Part shown: piece after piece, positions 58,589 to 64,000 of the stretch
Position numbering within the stretch: position 1 is the stretch's first letter
How the letters are laid out: every line of letters begins with the position of its first letter
Source of the DNA: Diogma glabrata
Taxonomy: Eukaryota > Arthropoda > Insecta > Diptera > Cylindrotomidae
Assembly (NCBI GenBank): GCA_963693315.1
Contig: OY856186.1
Span: 369,050,850-369,114,849, forward strand
DNA: 64,000 bases
Direction of reading: 5' to 3'
Made by a program: the position numbers and the translations under genes
Notes under the pieces: model-generated
What the model saw: the letters and a program-made list of their open reading frames with translations, nothing else
The model's database searches: none
What the model was told of the DNA's origin: nothing

Positions 58589-58764
58589 TCACGGGTGTCG
58601 TTCTCCAAAATGTTTTATCAATAAATCCTTTATATTTGTTGAAAATCCACAAAGATGACATTTGAATAAAGGATTTAATATAATTGTACGATCCAAACGT
58701 CCAAAACGTTGATATGAAATCACTTGTTTTATAGGGGGTTCAGTGTATCCAATACTTTCTATAA
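58589..58764 (-). CDS. lola: lola alternative 3' exon (isoform at 58.7 kb), single zinc finger
   Basis: Acceptor ...tgtttttattttag at 58765-58766; two bases, 57 codons, TGA. It reads IESIGYTEPPIKQVISYQRF and then one finger, CHLCGFSTNIKDLLIKH with H-x4-H (FGERH), ending in HP. It has no upstream ECG finger. In place of that there is about 35 residues with RFGRLDRTIILNPLFK. The remaining finger corresponds to finger 2 of the pair. Phase, acceptor and position between two typical lola exons support it. Confidence 0.8.
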
Positions 58765-58973
58765 CTAAAATAAAAACAAAAATTAGTCTACAAAAAAATT
58801 ATAATTAAATAAAAATAAATATTTGTTTATTTTAATTAATTATTTCTACAATTCCAAAGCAATTCATTAAAAAAAAAAATTCTTTTTTGTTTTAAATTTT
58901 ATTATAATTTTAATTTTACGTTCAAATTTTATTACAATAATTATTTTGTAAATATAAATAGAAAAATATATAA

Positions 58974-59091
58974 TTAAAAACAATACTTAACACAAACATT
59001 AGAATCTAAATGTCGTTTTAAATGAGCACCTTGTGAAAATTTTTTCCCGCACATAACACAACGAAATTTTTTTTGTCCGCCACATTCATAG
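58974..59091 (-). CDS. lola: lola alternative 3' exon, second part (isoform at 59.1 kb), zinc finger 2
   Basis: Acceptor ...tagaatttctag at 59092-59093; one base completes an arginine codon, then 38 codons (YECGGQKKFRC...) and TAA. It carries the last zinc ligand of finger 1 (ECG) and all of finger 2 (CVMCGKKFSQGAHLKRH with LDSNVC, C2HC type). It must be joined to 59151-59310. The intron is only 59 nt and splits finger 1 between its histidine and its last cysteine. Confidence 0.9.
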
Positions 59092-59150
59092 CTAGAAATT
59101 CTAATTTTTATTAAAAAAAATTATGTTTATATAATTATTTATAATTTTAC

Positions 59151-59310
59151 CGTAAATGTCTCTGTAAGGAACTAGCATCTTGATAACTTCTATTACACGA
59201 ATGTCTAGGACATTGATATCGACCATTTACATTTATTAATTTTCCTAAATCAGAGTATTTTACACTGTACCATAAATCGTGAAATTGAAATCCATCATTT
59301 TTTCGAAATC
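59151..59310 (-). CDS. lola: lola alternative exon, first part of the 59.1-kb isoform
   Basis: Acceptor ...acgtcatatttttcag at 59311-59312; two bases, 52 codons and two bases, ending at donor G|GTAAAAT (59149-59150). It encodes FRKNDGFQFHDLWYSVKYSD, then INVNGRYQ and most of finger 1 with an enlarged C-x4-C start (CPRHSCNRSYQDASSLQRHLR). Splicing to 59091 gives RHLRYECGGQ, exactly the lola consensus, so the intron is well supported. Confidence 0.92.
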
Positions 59311-60194
59311 CTGAAAAATATGACGTTATTGTTGTATTAATTAACAAATTGTAAATATCTACGTAATTTAAAAAAAAAATATAAAAAAATAAAGAAAATT
59401 TTTAAATTATACTTTCATTCATTAATCCAGTGTTTGTGTATATTTTTTAACATCCCGACTCACTTTATCACAAATTAAGGAATAATTTAGCACCTTTTCA
59501 ATGAAGAAACTTAAAAGATATCTAAGATATCACATTCAACGAAATGCCTGTATTCAGATTTATTTATACAGTATAAATTAAGTTTAAAGCAATTCATGCT
59601 ACAACATTTGTTTATAAAAAAAATGCAACATAAAAAAAGAATATTAATTTAAAAATTAGTTTTATTCAAAGTATACAAATCAAAAAAAAAAGCTTATATT
59701 ACAAGCTTTAAGTTCATGAACAAAAATGAATATAAAATGGAACAATTATTAAAATTTTTGGTTCAAAATTAATATTAATTTAATATAATTAGTATATCAT
59801 AAAATGTTTTTTTTTTGTTCAAACTTTCTTAAAAACTAATTAGAGGATTTATTTTCAATTAAATTCAGTTATTCTTAATGTAAATAAACTTTGGTCAATT
59901 ATTCTGTGTTAAAAGAGATCAATTTAAAAAAAAACTTAAATCTAATATAATTAAAATGGCAACTGTTATGTATTGTCTATTTTTTGTTTTTTAAATTATT
60001 TTTCAACAACCTCTTCAAACACCATAAATTGTTTAGAAAAGTTAGAAGTAGTTAGATTATTACAAAAAAAAATAATTAAATGTTAAAGAAAACTGTTAAG
60101 AGCAAAACAAAACAGGAAAAAATGTTAAAATTTAAATAATTAGAAAATTTATAAAATTAATTAAATTATAAATGAAAGGCATAATAACAATCGT
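59311..60194. other. lola intron, AT-rich
   Basis: No exon pattern. 59400-59580 is slightly less AT-rich (catcccgactcactttatca) but codes for nothing visible. The right part is the expected 3' UTR of the next exon. Confidence 0.45.
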
Positions 60195-60697
60195 TTAATG
60201 CGTCATATACTTCAAAAACGGCAGTGTAGCAGGTGCAATAAATTTTTCTTGTTTAATTTGAGCCATTAATCGATTCATTTCTTCAATATGTTTCATATCC
60301 GGTAAAAAGTTTTCATAATTTTCTTTTTTCATTAAAAGTGCATTTACCGACACCAAATTACTATCCGTAGTATTTCCCATCGTTTCATACGATGATGCAA
60401 CTGTTTTATTATCATTCGAATTTTCAATCTGTACCGATTGTTGGTTAGGTTCATTTTTTGGTGTAACAATGCCATGTTTTGAATGTAAATGACGCACTAA
60501 ATGATATTTTCTACGGAATTTCGATGGACATATGTCACAATGAAATCGTGGTGGTATTCCAATACACTCATCGCGCATATGACGTTGTAAATGTCTTTTC
60601 CTTAAATAACTTTTATTACAAATAGGACAAAAGAAACGTTCCGAACTTTCATTATTTTGAAATACTTGATAAATCGCCGGTGTGCATGTCAATAGTT
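60195..60697 (-). CDS. lola: lola alternative 3' exon (isoform at 60.4 kb), two zinc fingers
   Basis: Acceptor ...acactaatttctag at 60698-60699; two bases, 166 codons, TAA. Fingers come early: CPICNKSYLRKRHLQRH ending RDECIG (the ECG is ECIG here), linker IPPRFH, and CDICPSKFRRKYHLVRHLHSKH (H-x4-H). A tail of about 100 residues follows (KNEPNQQSVQIENSNDN, then IEEMNRLMAQIKQEKF), with a possible short helix, ending LPFLKYMTH. Intact. The exon is preceded by a 3.1-kb intron with foreign features. Confidence 0.94.
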
Positions 60698-61110
60698 CTA
60701 GAAATTAGTGTTTAAAAAAAAGAAAATAACATAAAATTAAATTATATTGAGAAAAATCAAAATTCAAACAAAATTTTCTAAAAGTATACCAACATATAAA
60801 ATAAATCACTAAAATAAAAACAAAATCCAAAAACTTGAATTACACGAACAAAAATTTGGAAATTAAATCTACAAAAACGTTATGATGCAGAAACTACAAT
60901 TCTAGCACTTCCTTGTCACTTGTATCTTTTTTAAATTTCAATTTTAAAGTAAATGTTGCATGCACCCTAACCACAATATAAATTAATTAATTGCTACATT
61001 AAAATAACATAATTTAATTCGATTTACATTAATTTTATTTGAATTCACATTAAAAATAAATCAAAGTAACAGAATTAAAAAATGTGTGAATAAGCTCGAT
61101 TTGAACATTT

Positions 61111-61242
61111 GTGAATTTAATCTAGTCGATTAGTACACAGATGGCATTATTTCAAGAAATGGTCCATAGAGCCGGTCACCAAAAACATGAAACGTTATGC
61201 TTCTGATTTTATCAAGTTAATCGTTGACTCACTCTAATTATA
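61111..61242 (+). repeat. Intronic repeat, copy 1
   Basis: Landmarks are GTGAATTTA, (C)AGTCGATTA, GCATTATTTCAAGAAATGGT, GAGCC.GTCACCAAAA.CATG and TTTATCAAGT.AATCG...CACT.TAATTATA. The next copy begins 174 bp to the right in the same orientation. Confidence 0.8.
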
Positions 61243-61284
61243 TGAAAAGTTTAATTTTAAATAGTTTTAGTACTCCAACTAAAC

Positions 61285-61432
61285 GTGAATTTACTCCAGT
61301 CGATTATAAGTATATAGTTTATCTATAGCAAAGCATTATTTCAAGAAATGGTCCTTTGAGCCAGTCACCAAAATCATGGAATATAATTCTTCTGAATTTA
61401 TCAAGTCAATCGAAGACGCACTATAATTATAA
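61285..61432 (+). repeat. Intronic repeat, copy 2
   Basis: Direct copy of 61111-61242, diverged by scattered substitutions and a small insertion between the AGTCGATTA and GCATTATTTC landmarks. Confidence 0.8.
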
Positions 61433-61980
61433 GAAACGTGGCAAGTATGGTGTTTGTGTTTTCATCTCAAAATTTTTAAGTTAGAAAATTTTTTTCAGAT
61501 TCGTAATTTTAATTTATAAAATAATGTAGTTTAGTTCTCTAATTTATAGTCACGTGTAGTCATATCCTAGTATAGAGTTTTAGAAAAGGCATTTTCATTC
61601 CTATTGCTGTCTGGATTGATAATTTGTATTGAACATATGTAATTTATAGATCTTGTTAGTAATCAAAATAATAATTAGTAAATACAACGCAACAACGAAC
61701 TACCTGTCATCGAAAAAACATTACAGAAACATTTAAAAGAAAACTATTACAAAACAAATTGATTTTTTTTTCTTAACCATAAAACCTTTTGTCCTTATTT
61801 TAGTTTTATGTTAACGAAAACTTTTGGTACATAACTATATAGTTATAGTTCTGGTTAATGTTTATCTGTCTATCTATCCAACTGTCCTTCTGTTAATAGT
61901 CGTCTATATTAGAATATTATAGCGTGGCATCACATAATATTTAAAAATTAAATAAAAAATAGCAACCCCCTTTTAAACAA

Positions 61981-62109
61981 ATGAAACCAATTCTGTTTGT
62001 TTTGGTCCTCACTATACTGTCTGGGCAAGCATGTTTTTACTCACCTTGTCCCCCTCCTAAATTCTCAAATCGGGATTGGGGCGATCACTATATTGCTCGT
62101 TCATTCTGA
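61981..62109 (+). CDS. Candidate small secreted peptide, 42 codons, opposite strand to lola
   Basis: ATG in a good insect context (AAACAAATGA), then MKPILFVLVLTILSGQA, a textbook signal peptide (one basic residue, a hydrophobic core of about 12, small residues at the end), then CFYSPCPPPKFSNRDWGDHY and a short end to TGA. The mature part would be about 25 residues with two cysteines and a triple proline. The ORF is markedly less AT-rich than its surroundings. AATAAA occurs about 240 bp downstream. I do not recognise a family. It could be a real gene in a lola intron, an exon of a longer gene, or chance. No TATA box or introns could be assigned. Confidence 0.4.
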   Translation: MKPILFVLVLTILSGQACFYSPCPPPKFSNRDWGDHYIARSF

Positions 62110-62440
62110 TGTCTCTCAATAGCACGACCAAAGCATAATAGGACATCTTAAATCGATCAGATCAAAAATATTTAACTTCTGCTAGTTCTAGACATAAAAT
62201 GGAATTCCAAATATTAGGAGGGAAATATTTCGACAAACATTTTAAATAATATTTAACCATCTTTCTCACAATGTTTGGTTTGTTTGAGCGGGAAGAAAGG
62301 ACGGCGAAAGAAAGTATATGTTGAATTTCAAAATCTAAGCACTAGAAAATTAAATAAAGCTCTACTTAACTCGATTCAAACGACTGAAAATTTTTTTGAC
62401 TATGGTATGAAAGCACAAACACCACTTTGTGGTGTCAAAC

Positions 62441-62580
62441 ACCACTACTTTCGTTGACTTGATAAAATCAATAGCGATAAAATAAATTTCATGATTTTGG
62501 AAACCGGCTTAATGGACCATTTTTTGATATAATGCCATCCTTCGTACTTGGTTCTAAATAAACTGTTTCCATAAATTCGA
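62441..62580 (-). repeat. Intronic repeat, copy 3 (inverted)
   Basis: Reverse-complemented it reads ATGGCATTATATCAAAAAAT, GGTCCATTAAGCCGGT, CCAAAATCATGAAAT and TTTTATCAAGTCAACG, matching copies 1 and 2. It lies about 330 bp downstream of the secreted-peptide ORF, which is thus flanked by oppositely oriented copies. Confidence 0.75.
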
Positions 62581-63833
62581 TTAGAGTACATTCACAATTA
62601 TTCAAATCGACACTTGAATTCTTTGTATAATTCTTTAGAATTTCTCCCACGATTTCAATCAACTCTCTTTTAACTGCGCCAATCTTTTTATCGATTATAT
62701 TACTACAATTAATTTTTATTTGAAAGATTTTAATTCGAAAGTTTCTTGCATTAGTGATTAAATATTTTAAAAGTTAATTTGATAACTGTTAGATTGAGTT
62801 TGTTTTAAGTAAGAAAAAATATCCTTACGTTCTTATAGAATCGTTTAATTTGACTATTTAGCACCGATAAAATTATAACTTACTGCAACTAGATCTCTTT
62901 TAAACTTAGAAGAAAATACAAAATATAAATACTCCTGCAAGTAGAACACATTTAGGGAAAGAAAGTGTAGAACATATATGGAGAAGAGAAAAGAAAAGCA
63001 TGAATGGAAATAATTTTAAAACTAGAACACAAACCTTAAACATTAATGTTCATAAAAAGCTTGATTTGTAAAAAACGGGAGATTGAAAAAGTTGAAGCAA
63101 ATAAGTTATGTTTAGATGAATGAGAGTTCTAGGGCAGCATATTGCACAAATATTGTTACTATCCTAATTTGCTGTTGATGTGAATCAAAACTTGTTAAAT
63201 ATTTACATAATATTTAGTGTTTAGTAGGTTGGGAAATGGCGTTTACGAATAGAGATATGTCAATTTGGAAAGTATATTTGGAAGCATATAATGCAATCGG
63301 AAAATTTTTTTATGTAATAATGGCATTGTTCTTAATCTTCCGAAACTTAAACAAATGTTTGTTCTATGCTTCTAAAACTAAAAGTAGATTTTCTCGACGA
63401 GTGAATGTTCTGCAGCTACGTCAAAAGTAAAAAATTAGCCAAATATTTTTTCTATTCCTATAGAAAAGTGGTAAATGTTGAAAACATAACTTGACTTTGT
63501 GTCCTTTGTCCAAAAGGTTATTTTTTCAGGCTAAGTGACTTGTTTGAAAGAAAAATATTTCTATTTTTGAAAGTGTAATTCAAGAATTGATTAACGTGGA
63601 GCCTTATTACCAAACTAGACACGAGTTTAACCCTCTCTAAGTTCTCCGAGAATGACAGCAAAATCTACTTTTCATTAATTTTGATTTCTGTTTTCCTTCA
63701 TTAAAAAAAACAATTTACATTTTCCAAAAAATCTAATATTTTTTTTTCTAATAAAATTAATGTTCTACATGTTAGAATTAATAAACATATACATATATAC
63801 AAAAAAAAATAATTAGTAAAACTATTTGTTTGT

Positions 63834-64000
63834 TTACACATTCATTTTTCGTAAATGCCATTTCACATGATCGGTTAGTCCAGATTTATAATAGAATTTT
63901 TTACTACAATATTCACAAGAAAATGCTGGAAATTTTCCACATTCAACTCGTTTATGCCTTGCTAAATTTGAACGATTGACATATGAATGCATTCTACAAA
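63834..64000 (-). CDS. lola: lola alternative 3' exon (isoform at 63.9 kb), partial, two zinc fingers
   Basis: The exon runs off the right edge, so its acceptor and lead are not visible. From the edge: CRMHSYVNRSNLARH ending RVECG (finger 1 with one extra residue before the tyrosine; its first cysteine lies outside), linker KFPAFS, finger 2 CEYCSKKFYYKSGLTDH with H-x3-H (VKWH), then LRKMNV and TAA. It is the most upstream alternative exon in the window. Confidence 0.92.
   Translation of the reverse strand, partial: CRMHSYVNRSNLARHKRVECGKFPAFSCEYCSKKFYYKSGLTDHVKWHLRKMNV

Larger units (their letters stand above)
60698..63833. other. lola intron between the 60.4- and 63.9-kb exons
   Basis: It contains the three-copy repeat (61111-61432 and 62441-62580) and a plus-strand signal-peptide ORF (61981-62109). 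A 64-codon plus-strand ORF at 63236-63430 (MAFTNRDMSIWKVYLEAY, with a hydrophobic FFYVIMALFLIF) has a real ATG but nothing else in its favour. The right end should be the 3' UTR of the 63.9-kb exon. Confidence 0.5.

Noticed and set aside
63236..63430. 64-codon plus-strand ORF with a hydrophobic segment
   Set aside because: It has a real ATG, but weak composition, no homology I recognise and no promoter signal; kept only as a note in the intron entry.

Overview
This is a nuclear genome window from an AT-rich insect. Spliced exons, a 59-nt intron, Himar-type mariner, copia, Tigger/pogo, Helitron and LINE sequences, and long homopolymer and (AT)n runs all fit an arthropod. The species cannot be named from the sequence.

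The one host gene I recognise is lola (longitudinals lacking), read on the minus strand. The window holds an array of its alternative 3' terminal exons; the constant BTB exons lie outside, beyond position 64000. I find 15 isoform-specific ends. From upstream to downstream in the gene they are at about 63.9, 60.4, 59.1 (two exons), 58.7, 58.2, 57.6 (two exons), 57.1, 55.6 (probably with a 56.6 kb exon in front), 54.4, 53.2, 49.7, 47.5, 43.4, 40.8 and 3.4 kb. Thirteen carry the lola zinc-finger pair (a C2HC finger ending in ECG, then a second finger). The 58.7 kb exon has one finger and the 54.4 kb exon has none. Every exon that follows the constant region begins after an AG acceptor with two bases of a split codon, and all lengths are consistent with that phase except one. 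That one, at 55.2-56.1 kb, carries a 7-bp tandem duplication that shifts the frame before finger 2.

The array falls into two parts. From about 39 to 60.7 kb it is compact, very AT-rich and almost free of recognisable transposons. From 1 to about 38 kb it is packed with transposon debris and holds a single lola exon (3204-3538), which is a paralogue of the exon at 40652-40944.

Transposon region by position: Ty3/gypsy pol remnant (1-1850); Helitron helicase fragment (4079-4372); a TIR element (5279-6474); an LTR with a tRNA-Trp primer site (6671-7052); a Tc1/mariner-superfamily element with TA duplications (7739-9632); a long-TIR foldback element (9656-11225); a hAT remnant; a Tigger element (12453-20498) that contains a rearranged repeat block with an apparently intact mariner (14212-15503) and a Helitron (17687-20260); a copia element (21866-26636) inserted with a 5-bp duplication into a tandem array of about 285-bp units; an AGATCT-rich TIR element (27156-27978); a 200-N assembly gap with an adjacent (AT)n tract; a 5'-truncated LINE (31262-32893) and a LINE RNase H remnant; and several unnamed dispersed repeat families.

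The 3.1-kb intron upstream of the 60.4 kb exon contains a three-copy repeat and a 42-codon plus-strand ORF with a good signal peptide.
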